Assembly: GCA_958352145.1 (NCBI GenBank)
Contig: CATWNM010000028.1
Location: 1-33,325, forward strand
Direction: 5' to 3'
DNA length: 33,325 nucleotides
From: an uncultured Eubacteriales bacterium
GTDB taxonomy: Bacteria > Bacillota > Clostridia > Oscillospirales > CAG-272
This document shows, one piece after another, positions 8,713-17,481 of this stretch (its first letter is position 1; each line of letters opens with the position of its first letter). The notes below the pieces were generated by a model. That model saw nothing but the letters and a program-made list of their open reading frames with translations. It made no database searches and was not told the origin of the DNA. The translations under genes and the position numbers were made by a program.

Positions 8713-11700
8713 TCACGAATCGATCTCGCTGCCGAAACAGGGGATCAGCTTAAAACAGAAGCGATGCCGTCCCGCTTTCAGCTGGTAAGCCTCGTCCAGC
8801 ACGGGTCCGCAGGAATTGGAACCGCTGCCGCTCTGCCGGTAGTCGATGTGGATATAGGTGCGGTCCTCTTCTTTCAGTTCATATTCATACTGCGCGCGCA
8901 TCAGCTGCTCCGTGCCGAAATGCGAAGCGTCGAACGAGAACGCGGCGCTTTCCTTTTCAAACAGCAGGCCGTGCCCGGAGAGCGTCGTCGCGGCAAGCCA
9001 CGCCGTATCCCCGTGCGCGCCGTTTTCCTGCGGATACGGATAGGGTTCGTAATTCTGCGTCACCGTCGTTTCAAAACGCGAAAGCCGCGCCGCAAGCCGC
9101 TTATCCTCATAGCATTCCATCGGTCCGCGGCCGAAATAAACGAGCCGTTCCACCTCGCGCGGCATGGAGAAGCGAAGTCCAAGCCGCGGGAAATAGCGCA
9201 CGTCTTTTGGCAAAATGCGCGCATCCAGCGCGACCGTCAGGCCCGTATCCGATCCCACCGTATATTTCAGCGCCGCATGCAGAATATCCGCGCCTTTTGC
9301 GCGCAGGGTCAGAGTCGTTTCGAGCACGGCGGTGTTTTGACTGGCGGAGCAGACGCGCAGCCCCGTATAGACCGGCACGGCCTCAAAGAGTCCCGCATCC
9401 TGCCATTTGACTTTGATATACCGGTCGTTGTCCATCGGCGCGCGCGTCATTTCAACCGTGACGGGCGCATCGATCAGCACGCGTCCGTTGTCGGTCAGCC
9501 GCGTCAGCAGGCCGCTCGCCTTATCAAAATCGTATACGGTATCGCCGCAGCGCACCGACATCGTGCGCTCGTCCTCATCGAGGACCGGCGCAGTGCACGG
9601 CCGCAAAATCTTCGGCAAAACGTCCGCGCGGCGCAAAAGAATCTGCTCGCAGCCAAGTTCACATCCGGCCTCGGCCCACCAGACCGTATTTTTCTGCCGG
9701 ATAAAAAAGTTCAGGCAAAGCGTGCCGCAAAGCGCCTCCTTTGCCGGCAGCGGCAGAACGAAGCGCTCAGAAGTTCCCGGTGCAGCCGTAAGCTCGCCCA
9801 CCATGCCGGAACAAACCGGCCGACCGTCCCGCTCGAGCGTCCAGTGCAGGTAAATATCGGAAAGGCCGGTGAAGTCCCGGAGATTCTCGATCCAGAAAGC
9901 GTTTTCGTCTGTCTCGTCCTGGAAAATGCGGAAAGGCTTGATCGCCTCGCGCATCTCCAGCATGCCCGTATGCAGCCGCCGGTCGGGATACACCAGCCCA
10001 TCCATGCAGAAATTGCCCGAATTGGGCGTGTCGCCGAAGCTGCCGCCGTAAGCGTAATGCGGGCGCGCGTCCGTGCCGCCGGTCCGCACCGCGTGGTCGC
10101 AGTATTCCCAGACGCAGCCTCCGAAAAAGCGGTCGTTTCGATAGATCGCATCCCAATACGCCTTCAGGTCGCCCGGGCCGTTGCCCATCGCATGGCAATA
10201 TTCGCACAGGAAAAAGGGATACTTCTGTGCCTCGTCCCTGCAATAGTTTTCGCAGGTCGAAACCGGCGCGTACATATAACTTTCGATATCGGTAAGATTG
10301 TCGTACTGACGGCGCTCCTTCAGATAGCTTTGGTTGGCCCCCTCGTAATGGATCAGCCGGGAATCGTCTTTAGCGCGCAGCCAATCGCTCATCTTAATCA
10401 AATTGCAGCCCAGTCCGGACTCGTTGCCGAGGGACCAAAAAATGACCGCCGGATGGTTTTTGTCCCGCGCATAGAGCCGGACGGCGCGGTCGAGATACTC
10501 GGCCTCCCATGCGGGGTTATCCGAGAGATAGTCCCAGCCGTATTTTTCAATGTACCGGAAACCGTGCGTTTCGAGATCTGCTTCTGCGACAAGGTAAAAG
10601 CCGAGGCGGTCGCAAAATTCCGGCAGGCGCGGGTCGCTTGGATAGTGGCTCGTGCGGATCATATTCACATGGTTCTGACGCAAAATCCGCAGATCGCGCA
10701 GCATATGATCCTCGGGCGCGGCCTGACCAAGCAGCGGATGGCTGTCGTGGCGGTTGACGCCGCGCGCCTTGACCGGGCGGCCGTTGATGAGCACGACGCG
10801 TCCGCGCACCTCGATTTTGCGCGCGCCGGTCGGGATCACGATATGCTCCGCGCCGTTTCGTATGTACAATTTATAGAGGTTTGGCGTCTCGGAGGACCAG
10901 AGCGCCGGATTTTCCAGCGTAAAGGTCACGGTCTTGCCTTCGATTTCAGCGGCCGCGCCCGTATCCTTTCCCTCTCCGTCAAGCAGGCGCAAAACGGCGC
11001 CGCCAAGCAGGCTGCCCGAAATTTCGGCGCGAAAAACCGCGCGGGAAAAATCGTCGGAAAGCGTGCACTTGACAGAAATATCGGCGATATGCCGTTTCGC
11101 CCGGAAGAGCAGGTATACCTCGCGGAAAATGCCGCCATACCGAAACATATCCTGGTCCTCGAGGTAGGACGCGGTGGAAAATTTGATGACCAGAACCTTG
11201 ATCGTATTGGTTCCCGGCCGCAGGAATTTTGTCACGTTGATCTCGCTTATGCAGTGCGAAACCTCGCTGTAGGCCGCAAAGCTGTCGTTGACCCAAAGAT
11301 AGAAACAGGAGGCCACACCCTCAAAATTCAAATAGACTTCTTTGCCGCGAAGACTCCTTTCCTCCAGAAAAACGCTGCGGCTGTAGAGCGCACACGGATT
11401 CTGGTCGGGCACCGCGGGCGGCTCGCACGGAAACGGATATTCTACGTTCGTATAATTCGGCGTATCGTAGCCGCGGCCAAGCACCGTCTCCCACGACCGG
11501 GGCACGTCCATTTTGTCCGCGGGAAAGCGGTCGAGTTCCCCGATATCCAGCGCCTCGATCTGAAGCGGAGAATGAAAAAAACGGAAATCCCACGCGCCGC
11601 ACAGCGAGCGGAAATACGCGCTCTCCATCCGTCGGCCGCCGAGCGCGCCCTCCATCGTATCGTAGGGGATAAAATAGGCGCGGGGCGCCTCGCAGCCGAC

Positions 11701-11745
11701 GTGCATGACGCCGAGCTTTCGGTAATAGGGTTCAAATAATGGCAT
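8713..11745 (-). CDS. lacZ: Beta-galactosidase, glycoside hydrolase family 2 (LacZ type)
   Basis: The start at 11745 (MPLFEPYYRKLG) has a perfect AAGGAGG five nt upstream; the frame is open to 11910 but that extension overlaps the neighbouring gene. The product has 1010 residues, the size of LacZ. There is no signal peptide, so it is cytoplasmic. It hydrolyses terminal beta-galactosides. Domains in order: sugar-binding jelly roll (about 30-220, with FEGVASCFYLWVN), immunoglobulin-like domain (about 220-325), TIM barrel (about 325-610) and a C-terminal beta-galactosidase small-chain domain (about 730-1005). The barrel shows RGVNRHDSHP, the acid/base Glu442 in FWSLGNESGLG and the nucleophile Glu515 in FFLCEYCHAMGNG. 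It is the second gene of an operon, 17 nt behind the six-hairpin enzyme. The true substrate could be another beta-galactoside or an arabinogalactan fragment. Confidence 0.93.
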   Translation of the reverse strand: MPLFEPYYRKLGVMHVGCEAPRAYFIPYDTMEGALGGRRMESAYFRSLCGAWDFRFFHSPLQIEALDIGELDRFPADKMDVPRSWETVLGRGYDTPNYTNVEYPFPCEPPAVPDQNPCALYSRSVFLEERSLRGKEVYLNFEGVASCFYLWVNDSFAAYSEVSHCISEINVTKFLRPGTNTIKVLVIKFSTASYLEDQDMFRYGGIFREVYLLFRAKRHIADISVKCTLSDDFSRAVFRAEISGSLLGGAVLRLLDGEGKDTGAAAEIEGKTVTFTLENPALWSSETPNLYKLYIRNGAEHIVIPTGARKIEVRGRVVLINGRPVKARGVNRHDSHPLLGQAAPEDHMLRDLRILRQNHVNMIRTSHYPSDPRLPEFCDRLGFYLVAEADLETHGFRYIEKYGWDYLSDNPAWEAEYLDRAVRLYARDKNHPAVIFWSLGNESGLGCNLIKMSDWLRAKDDSRLIHYEGANQSYLKERRQYDNLTDIESYMYAPVSTCENYCRDEAQKYPFFLCEYCHAMGNGPGDLKAYWDAIYRNDRFFGGCVWEYCDHAVRTGGTDARPHYAYGGSFGDTPNSGNFCMDGLVYPDRRLHTGMLEMREAIKPFRIFQDETDENAFWIENLRDFTGLSDIYLHWTLERDGRPVCSGMVGELTAAPGTSERFVLPLPAKEALCGTLCLNFFIRQKNTVWWAEAGCELGCEQILLRRADVLPKILRPCTAPVLDEDERTMSVRCGDTVYDFDKASGLLTRLTDNGRVLIDAPVTVEMTRAPMDNDRYIKVKWQDAGLFEAVPVYTGLRVCSASQNTAVLETTLTLRAKGADILHAALKYTVGSDTGLTVALDARILPKDVRYFPRLGLRFSMPREVERLVYFGRGPMECYEDKRLAARLSRFETTVTQNYEPYPYPQENGAHGDTAWLAATTLSGHGLLFEKESAAFSFDASHFGTEQLMRAQYEYELKEEDRTYIHIDYRQSGSGSNSCGPVLDEAYQLKAGRHRFCFKLIPCFGSEIDS

Positions 11746-11762
11746 AGGAGCCTCCTTGATTT

Positions 11763-13850
11763 TTATGAAAGCAATGACCAGTCGGACTCGCCGAGCACGC
11801 TGCTCAGCTTGTCGAGCGCGTTCAGCCGGTAGGCGCTGACCCAAGAGATCAGCCAGTTGTTGAAATGCCCGCGTTCCTCCGGCGTCGGGCGGTAGCGCGT
11901 CCAGCGGCACTGGAAGAACGCCTCGTTCTGACTGCCGAGCGGCCGCGGCGTGCCGTTTATCACATAGTTTTCATCCCGGGCGATGCAAAGCGTCGCATTG
12001 CACCACATCGAGTAGGCGCGGACGTGCCAGCGCTCGTCCCCGGTATGCCGCCACAGGCGAAGGAACTCGGGCACAAGCAGCGAGCCCCAGGAGTCGATCG
12101 CATGATGCTGCGCCGAAACCGCTGTACCGCCCTTCGTATGATACCCGTACCGGGAAAAATCCGAGGTTTCGGGATAGAGGCAGTCGTAGTGATACGCCCA
12201 GGAGAAGAAATAATAGCCGCATTTTCTCGCCCACTCGAGATACTGCGCCTCGCCCGTCAGATCGTAAAGGTCGAGCGCCGACACCATAAAGGGATAGACC
12301 GTCTCCTTGTCCACGCAGGCGCAGTCGATCGCGCCCGCGGTGCAGGCAAACGCGTCCACGTCCCGCCGGACGTAAAACGCAAGGCTCCGCTTGGCCATAT
12401 CGAGATAGCGTTTGTCCCCGGTGCACTTGTACACCTCGAGCAGTGCCGGAATCACAAAGCCGCCGATTGATCCGGTCGCGTCGAACGAAGTGCCGTCAAA
12501 GCGCCAGGATTTTCCGAATCCATGGGTCTCGTCAAAGTGCGCAAGGAAGAAATCACAGGTGCGCACGGCAAAATTCAAATATTCAGGCTTCTCGATGCCA
12601 ATGGATTTCAGCAGCGCATAGGATTTGGCGAATTCGAGCGCGCCCCAGCCGAGGTTGCAGGTCTCCGGATACCAGCCCTTGCCGCGGCGAGTGACCGCGC
12701 CCGGGATATGGAAGTTGGCGATGATGCCGGGATCAGACTGCGCGGGAATCCACGGCCCCTCTCCGGGATCGGGATACCACTCATAATGCGCAAGAAATAA
12801 TCCACTTTCATCCTGTTTTTCCGCCCAGGCATCGAGCACGGCCATGCCGTCCTCGAGATACCGGCGCTCTCCGGTCTTGATATAGTGCAGGATGAACAGC
12901 CGCGCGGAAAGCGCGTTCTGCCCTGCCCAGCCGATCTCAAAGCTGTCCTTTGGCAATTCAAACGCAGGCGCGCCGAGATCTGCGCGCCGGGCCGAAGCAA
13001 AGAGGCGCCGTCCTTTATAATCTTTAATCAGCTGCTCCGCATAGCGGATGCCGAGTTCCCAGACTTCCTCCGGCGGAACCGTCGCCCGATCGTCAAAGCG
13101 GTAAAGCGCCGCCAGCCGGTCGCACAGTGCCGCAAAACCGTAATTCTTCCAGGGCGGCACGCCGAGGAACAGATAACTTTCAAACCGCTTTTCCTCACCC
13201 GCTTCAAACGAAAGCCAGGTATCGAGCCGGGGCGTGAGCGTATCGGTGTTCGTATAGGAATACGGCGCTTCAGTCACCGGATAAAGAATGCGGTGGTTCA
13301 GCGTGCCGTCCGGGTTGCAGGTGACCGATGCCGAAGTCGTCAGGGAGAGGGGATCTCTGTCCGAAGCGAAAACCGCAAGCACGTGTTTTTCGTCCTCGCC
13401 AAGCGAGCAGGAGGGAATGCCGGTTCGATCGTACGCGAATACCCACGGTTCTCCATCCCGCAAAAAGCCTTTTGGATAATTGCCCGGCCCGTATTCGTTG
13501 CCGTTGTAATTGACGCAGGGAATCAGCCAATGTGTATGCGCAAAGCCCGCGCGCACGGTCAGGATCAGTTTGACGGTCTGCGCCGCGCCCGACAAATTTT
13601 TCACGGTGCGCACAATCCGAAACAGACCGCCGCCCTCGTCCCAAACGGCGTCTTCAGCCGAAAACAGATCGGATATGTAGGATGCGCCGCGCGCAGTCTG
13701 CGCCGCCGTCTCAAGGGAGAGAACGCTGCGGTCTTTTTGCTCGATCTCGGGCGGCAGCAGCGTGCAGAGCGCCTCCGGCGCGCCCTGCGGCGGCAAAATC
13801 CGAAACGACGGCGGATTTTCCGCACAGGCCGCTTTGCCAAATGTCAACAT
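11763..13850 (-). CDS. Unassigned six-hairpin glycosidase-like enzyme
   Basis: The protein is about 695 residues with no signal peptide, hence cytoplasmic. Two adjacent ATGs exist (13853 and 13850); the second is better spaced from the GGGGG run. Residues 1-260 look like a beta-sandwich (FRIVRTVKNL, LILTVRAGFAHTHWLIP, TWLSFEAGEEKRFES). From about 270 the pattern is repeated paired helices with aromatic and acidic turns, as in (alpha/alpha)6 barrels: IGWAGQNALSARLFILHYIK, LFLAHYEWYPDPGEGPW, YPETCNLGWGALEFAKSYA, YKCTGDKRYLDMAKRSLAFY, TGEAQYLEWARKCGYYFFSW. Conserved-looking acidic or aromatic turns such as EWYPDPGEG could hold catalytic residues. I cannot assign it to a numbered glycoside hydrolase family. 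It is the first gene of an operon with the LacZ-type enzyme and so probably acts on the same oligosaccharide. Confidence 0.7.
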   Translation of the reverse strand: MLTFGKAACAENPPSFRILPPQGAPEALCTLLPPEIEQKDRSVLSLETAAQTARGASYISDLFSAEDAVWDEGGGLFRIVRTVKNLSGAAQTVKLILTVRAGFAHTHWLIPCVNYNGNEYGPGNYPKGFLRDGEPWVFAYDRTGIPSCSLGEDEKHVLAVFASDRDPLSLTTSASVTCNPDGTLNHRILYPVTEAPYSYTNTDTLTPRLDTWLSFEAGEEKRFESYLFLGVPPWKNYGFAALCDRLAALYRFDDRATVPPEEVWELGIRYAEQLIKDYKGRRLFASARRADLGAPAFELPKDSFEIGWAGQNALSARLFILHYIKTGERRYLEDGMAVLDAWAEKQDESGLFLAHYEWYPDPGEGPWIPAQSDPGIIANFHIPGAVTRRGKGWYPETCNLGWGALEFAKSYALLKSIGIEKPEYLNFAVRTCDFFLAHFDETHGFGKSWRFDGTSFDATGSIGGFVIPALLEVYKCTGDKRYLDMAKRSLAFYVRRDVDAFACTAGAIDCACVDKETVYPFMVSALDLYDLTGEAQYLEWARKCGYYFFSWAYHYDCLYPETSDFSRYGYHTKGGTAVSAQHHAIDSWGSLLVPEFLRLWRHTGDERWHVRAYSMWCNATLCIARDENYVINGTPRPLGSQNEAFFQCRWTRYRPTPEERGHFNNWLISWVSAYRLNALDKLSSVLGESDWSLLS

Positions 13851-13920
13851 CATAAACCCCCAAAATGTTGTTTTCTTATTTGTATAAAATGCGCAAAATG
13901 AACGATACTTTTACATTTTT

Positions 13921-13949
13921 ATTATAAAATCAGGCGACTTGCCTGTCAA
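13921..13949 (-). promoter_or_regulatory. Perfect consensus promoter of the glycosidase operon
   Basis: On the minus strand the sequence reads TTGACA, a 17-nt spacer, TATAAT: an exact match to the housekeeping sigma-A/sigma-70 consensus in both boxes and spacing. It lies about 70 nt upstream of the start at 13850 and points into the six-hairpin and LacZ genes. Such a strong promoter is normally held in check by a repressor or by catabolite control, but I see no clear operator palindrome in the leader. Confidence 0.88.
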
Positions 13950-14116
13950 CAATCGAATTCAATAAACAAAAGAAAGCGCAAAACAGAACAACACTATGCA
14001 TACTGAAAGTTTGCCGGGTGTTGGGAATACATCTGTTTTATGCCGCAGATGGAAAAATTCCCCGCGCGGTCTCAGGCAGCAGGACAAAAAGCGCGTTTTC
14101 CCGGCGGCTGCGATGG

Positions 14117-14992
14117 CTACAGGCCATTTACGGCCGCCATCGAAAGCAGGGCAAGCAAAGCGCCGAGCGCATTTTTGCGGGTCAGCCGCTCGCCAAACAG
14201 ACAGACCGACATCAGGCAGGAAAGCAGGAGGCCGAGTCCGGTTTGCAGCGGAAAAAGCAAAAGAGACGGCAGCAGCTTTGCGGCAAACGCAGTCAAATAG
14301 TTGTACAAAAACAGGCAGACCGTCATGAGCGGCAGATACAGCGCATACTGCTTTCTCGGCTGCGCATGCGCGCGGCGGCGCGTGCGGCAGATCCCGTAGG
14401 CGATGCCGAGCAGGGGCGCCGATACCCCAAAGGTGATACAGGTATAGGCCAGCGTATCCGGCGTATCCGACGCCGCATAGAGCTTGGCCGTCAGGCTGTT
14501 TATGCCCGAGGACAGCCAAACCGCAAAAAGCAAAAGCGCGCCGCCAAAGCCGCCCGTCTCCAGCGGCCGCGCGGCGCGGCCGCTGAGCAGCACAACGCTA
14601 TATAGAAGGAAAGCAAGTGCAATATACTGCGCCGCCGACGCCCGCTCGCCGAGCAGGGGCGCAGCCAGCACGCAGGGGATGACCATGCCGGTCTGACAGC
14701 AGACGTCGAGCCGCACATACGCGCCGCCGCGTACCGCAGCCATCCATGAAAGCAGAAATACGCTCATGGAAACGCCCGACAAAACAGCAGCGGCGGCGGC
14801 CGGGGGACAAGGCGGTCTGAAATCGCCGCGCAGCAGCCACAAAACCGCGCCGAGCAGCGCGCAGCCCGCCGTGCGCAGCGCGCCAAAACGCAGCGCGTCC
14901 GGCACAGACCGCAGCGTTTCGCTGCTTTTTTTCCCGGCGTAGCCTTTCACGGCGCCGCACAGCGCGGCAAAAACAACGGCAAGATAGCCCAT
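14117..14992 (-). CDS. EamA/DMT superfamily transporter
   Basis: The protein has 291 residues and about ten hydrophobic segments, the layout of the two-repeat EamA (drug/metabolite transporter) family. The N-terminal repeat begins MGYLAVVFAALCGAVKGYAG and the second repeat near FGGALLLFAVWLSSGINSL. The end of each half has the typical shape (PLLGERASAAQYIALAFLLY; CLFGERLTRKNALGALLALL), where GER followed by a final helix is characteristic. The ATG directly abuts the TAG stop of the upstream GH2 gene, with GGAGG inside that gene's last codons, so translation is probably coupled. Members export or import small metabolites. The substrate is unknown, and coupling to a glycosidase suggests a sugar or sugar product. 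Confidence 0.85.
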   Translation of the reverse strand: MGYLAVVFAALCGAVKGYAGKKSSETLRSVPDALRFGALRTAGCALLGAVLWLLRGDFRPPCPPAAAAAVLSGVSMSVFLLSWMAAVRGGAYVRLDVCCQTGMVIPCVLAAPLLGERASAAQYIALAFLLYSVVLLSGRAARPLETGGFGGALLLFAVWLSSGINSLTAKLYAASDTPDTLAYTCITFGVSAPLLGIAYGICRTRRRAHAQPRKQYALYLPLMTVCLFLYNYLTAFAAKLLPSLLLFPLQTGLGLLLSCLMSVCLFGERLTRKNALGALLALLSMAAVNGL

Positions 14993-17332
14993 CTATGCTT
15001 CCTCCGCGCCGACCGGAATTTCCAGCGTATCGCCGCAAAGTCCGTCCGCTTCGGCGTATACGCGCAGTACACCCGCCGTCTTTCCGACCCGAACCGCGGC
15101 CGTCACGACGCCCGCGCGCATCCGCCGAACAGGCAGATCCACACGGCTGTGGTCGCAGACGTCCGACCCCGTGCCAACAATGCGGCCATGCGCGCTGCAT
15201 GAAAACGAAACGAGGGGCGCCGCATCCGGCACCGCATAGCCGTCCTTGTCCTCAGCAAAACAGGAAACAAGCGCAATATCCCGGCCGTTTGCACGCGGCG
15301 GCTCGTTTTCCAGACGAAGCCGAAGCCGCACGGCATGCCCCGTTCTGCGCCGTTCGTCGCTCGCCGCCGCTCTGCCCCCGATATATCCCACCGCGCGGAG
15401 CGGCTGCGGCGAATACGGCGCCTGCCACTCCACTGCGCTGTATGTCTCCACGCGCCGGCGGCCAAGGCTTTGTCCGCCCAAAAACAATTCCGCTTCCTCG
15501 CAGTTCGTGTACACGACCACCCGCACAGGCTCGCCGGGACAAAAAGGCAGATTCATGTGCGGCAGCATGTGCAGCATCGGCATCTTCGACCAGTGCGAGA
15601 GATTCTGATAGAACGCGTCTTTCTTCTGCAAAAACAGATCGATCGCGCCCGACTGCGAGCAAAGCCGCGGCCACAGGCATTCCCCGCGGTGCTCAAAGCC
15701 GTTCCACTGATAGCAGCCCAAAACATCGTCTGCCTGCGCGACTGTTTTCCAGGAATATTCCCGCGCGCGGAACAGCGTATCCGTATCCTTATCGTAGGCG
15801 GACAGATACCCCCGCTCCGGACTGTCCTCAAGATACCAGCCGCGCGTCGTGCCGGTCGCGCAGGTCTCCGTCGCTACGATCGGTTTATCGGGATACAGCC
15901 TGCGCACCGCATCGTACAGGTGCAGATTGTAATTTACGCCGATCACATCCAGTTCCGCCATGATGGGCGCCTGATCGGGCGGCGCGCTGACCGCGCTGGT
16001 AATCAGCCTTGTGCGGTCCAGCCGTTCCACGGCCGCGCGCATCCTGCGGAACATACGTACGCCCTCGTCCGTGCGATGGCGCGGCTCCTCGTTCCCAAGC
16101 GACCAAAAGAAGACCGACGGACGGTTGCGGTCCCGCCGGATCAGCATTTCAAGCTGCCGTATCCCCGACGCCGAAGAGGTGAAATGCCGCGTCTCCGCCA
16201 TCACGATAAAGCCCTGCTCGTCCAGCGCATCCATCAGCGCTTCACTCTGCGGATAATGGCTTGCCCGATACCCGTTTGCACCCATTTCTTTAAGCATTTT
16301 TACCTTATGGCGATGGATATTTTCGGGGACCGCCCTGCCGCAGAGTCCAAAATCCTCATGCGCGCACACACCCTTGATTTTGACCTTTTTTCCGTTGAGA
16401 AAAAAACCTGTCTTCGTCGCCGAAAACGTCCGCAGTCCCGTTCTCGTCTGTTCGGTGTCGCACAGCCTGCCGCCCTCAAACACCTCTGCCGTAACGGTAT
16501 ACAGATTCGGCGTTTGCAGATCCCAAAGCGCCGGGGACTCAATTTCCGCCGTGCAGACGGCGTCCGCCGCGGCAAACGGCGCAACCGAAACCTCGGCCGA
16601 CGCGCTGGCCGCCGTTTTTCCATCCGGCGCGCGCATGGCGACGCGCACCCCGGCGCGCCGCACATCCCGGCTCCCGTTTTCCACCGTCACCGTAAAATTT
16701 GCGCGCCAGCGGCCGTCCGCAAGCCGCTCAGGGCAAACGTAAACGCCGTACAGCGCAATATGAAGCGGGTCGCTCTTTTTTAAAAATACGCTCCGGCAAA
16801 TTCCGCCGCCCTCATACCACCAGCTTTCATGCCGGTCGGTCATCACGTGCACAGCGACCACATTCTCCCGGTCAAACCAAACAAAGTCCGATATATCTAC
16901 CTCAAACGAAGTGTAGCCGCAATCGTTTTCGAGGACCGGACATCCGTTTACAAACACCTCGCAGCGGGTCGCCACGCCCTCAAAATACAGCGCCAGCCGT
17001 TTGCCGCGATCTGCTTCGCATAGGGAAAAGTGCTTTCTGTACCATGCATTTTCATACAAAAAATATCCAAGCCCGCAGTTATACTGCGCCGACGGCTCCT
17101 GCAGCAGCACATAATCATGCGGCAGTTCCACCCGCTCCCACTTCTCCTCGGTATAGACCGCGCGTGTACGGTAATCGTTTGCGCGGTCGTTATACGCATA
17201 AGCGGCGGGCCCCGTCAGCATCCGCTCGGTTTTCGCCTGCATATACGCCGCACCCTTGTACGGCGGCATCTTTGTCTCAATTTCCCCACGGTGAAACATC
17301 CAATCCGCGTTCCATAAAATTTTTTCCGCCAT
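14993..17332 (-). CDS. Glycoside hydrolase family 2 enzyme (beta-galactosidase/beta-glucuronidase type)
   Basis: The start at 17332 (MAEKILWNADWMFHRGE) has GGGGAGG 8 nt upstream; the frame extends to 17563 but that part overlaps the divergent AraC promoter. The product has 779 residues with no signal peptide. Domains: GH2 sugar-binding (about 45-190, with LPHDYVLLQEP and YFEGVATRCEVFVNG), immunoglobulin-like (about 190-305), TIM barrel (about 305-590), a DUF4982-like domain (about 630-690, EEAELFLGGQSLGRR) and a C-terminal beta-sandwich (about 690-775, NGRDIALVSCFAEDKDGYAV). Acid/base Glu415 sits in FFWSLGNEEPRHR and the nucleophile Glu489 in KPIVATETCATG. This short, DUF4982-containing branch includes beta-galactosidases and other beta-glycosidases, so the substrate is open. 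It is divergent from an AraC regulator, its likely controller, and coupled to the downstream EamA transporter. Confidence 0.9.
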   Translation of the reverse strand: MAEKILWNADWMFHRGEIETKMPPYKGAAYMQAKTERMLTGPAAYAYNDRANDYRTRAVYTEEKWERVELPHDYVLLQEPSAQYNCGLGYFLYENAWYRKHFSLCEADRGKRLALYFEGVATRCEVFVNGCPVLENDCGYTSFEVDISDFVWFDRENVVAVHVMTDRHESWWYEGGGICRSVFLKKSDPLHIALYGVYVCPERLADGRWRANFTVTVENGSRDVRRAGVRVAMRAPDGKTAASASAEVSVAPFAAADAVCTAEIESPALWDLQTPNLYTVTAEVFEGGRLCDTEQTRTGLRTFSATKTGFFLNGKKVKIKGVCAHEDFGLCGRAVPENIHRHKVKMLKEMGANGYRASHYPQSEALMDALDEQGFIVMAETRHFTSSASGIRQLEMLIRRDRNRPSVFFWSLGNEEPRHRTDEGVRMFRRMRAAVERLDRTRLITSAVSAPPDQAPIMAELDVIGVNYNLHLYDAVRRLYPDKPIVATETCATGTTRGWYLEDSPERGYLSAYDKDTDTLFRAREYSWKTVAQADDVLGCYQWNGFEHRGECLWPRLCSQSGAIDLFLQKKDAFYQNLSHWSKMPMLHMLPHMNLPFCPGEPVRVVVYTNCEEAELFLGGQSLGRRRVETYSAVEWQAPYSPQPLRAVGYIGGRAAASDERRRTGHAVRLRLRLENEPPRANGRDIALVSCFAEDKDGYAVPDAAPLVSFSCSAHGRIVGTGSDVCDHSRVDLPVRRMRAGVVTAAVRVGKTAGVLRVYAEADGLCGDTLEIPVGAEEA

Positions 17333-17396
17333 GCTGCAAACCTCCCCGATCTGTTCGTGCTTTTTTCCATGATACAATACCGCGGCAAAAAACAAA

Positions 17397-17430
17397 ATGG
17401 AGAAAAATGCCCATACATGGACAAAAATGC
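17397..17430. promoter_or_regulatory. 14-bp direct repeat 20 bp apart, probable AraC-type operator
   Basis: ATGGAGAAAAATGC at 17397-17410 and ATGGACAAAAATGC at 17417-17430 match at 13 of 14 positions and start exactly 20 bp apart, about two helical turns. Paired direct repeats of this spacing are what two-domain AraC proteins bind. The repeat lies between the divergent AraC gene and the GH2 gene, just upstream of the AraC -35 box and of the GH2 leader. Confidence 0.6.
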
Positions 17431-17432
17431 TA

Positions 17433-17461
17433 TTTACAGAAAAATTTTTTTGGGTTACAAT
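17433..17461 (+). promoter_or_regulatory. Promoter of the plus-strand AraC gene
   Basis: TTTACA, a 17-nt spacer rich in A and T, then TACAAT: each box is one base off consensus. It lies just upstream of the gene starting at 17482, which leaves a leader of about 14 nt that includes the GGGAGG ribosome binding site. Its -35 box nearly touches the 20-bp-spaced direct repeat, so autoregulation is plausible. Confidence 0.7.
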
Positions 17462-17481
17462 AGAGTATGGGAGGGATACGC

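Noticed and set aside
8518..11739. Very long plus-strand open frame of 1073 codons opposite the LacZ-type gene
   Set aside because: It is a mirror frame of the high-GC GH2 gene; its composition is Arg/His-rich with no family pattern, while the minus strand has full catalytic motifs and a perfect ribosome binding site.
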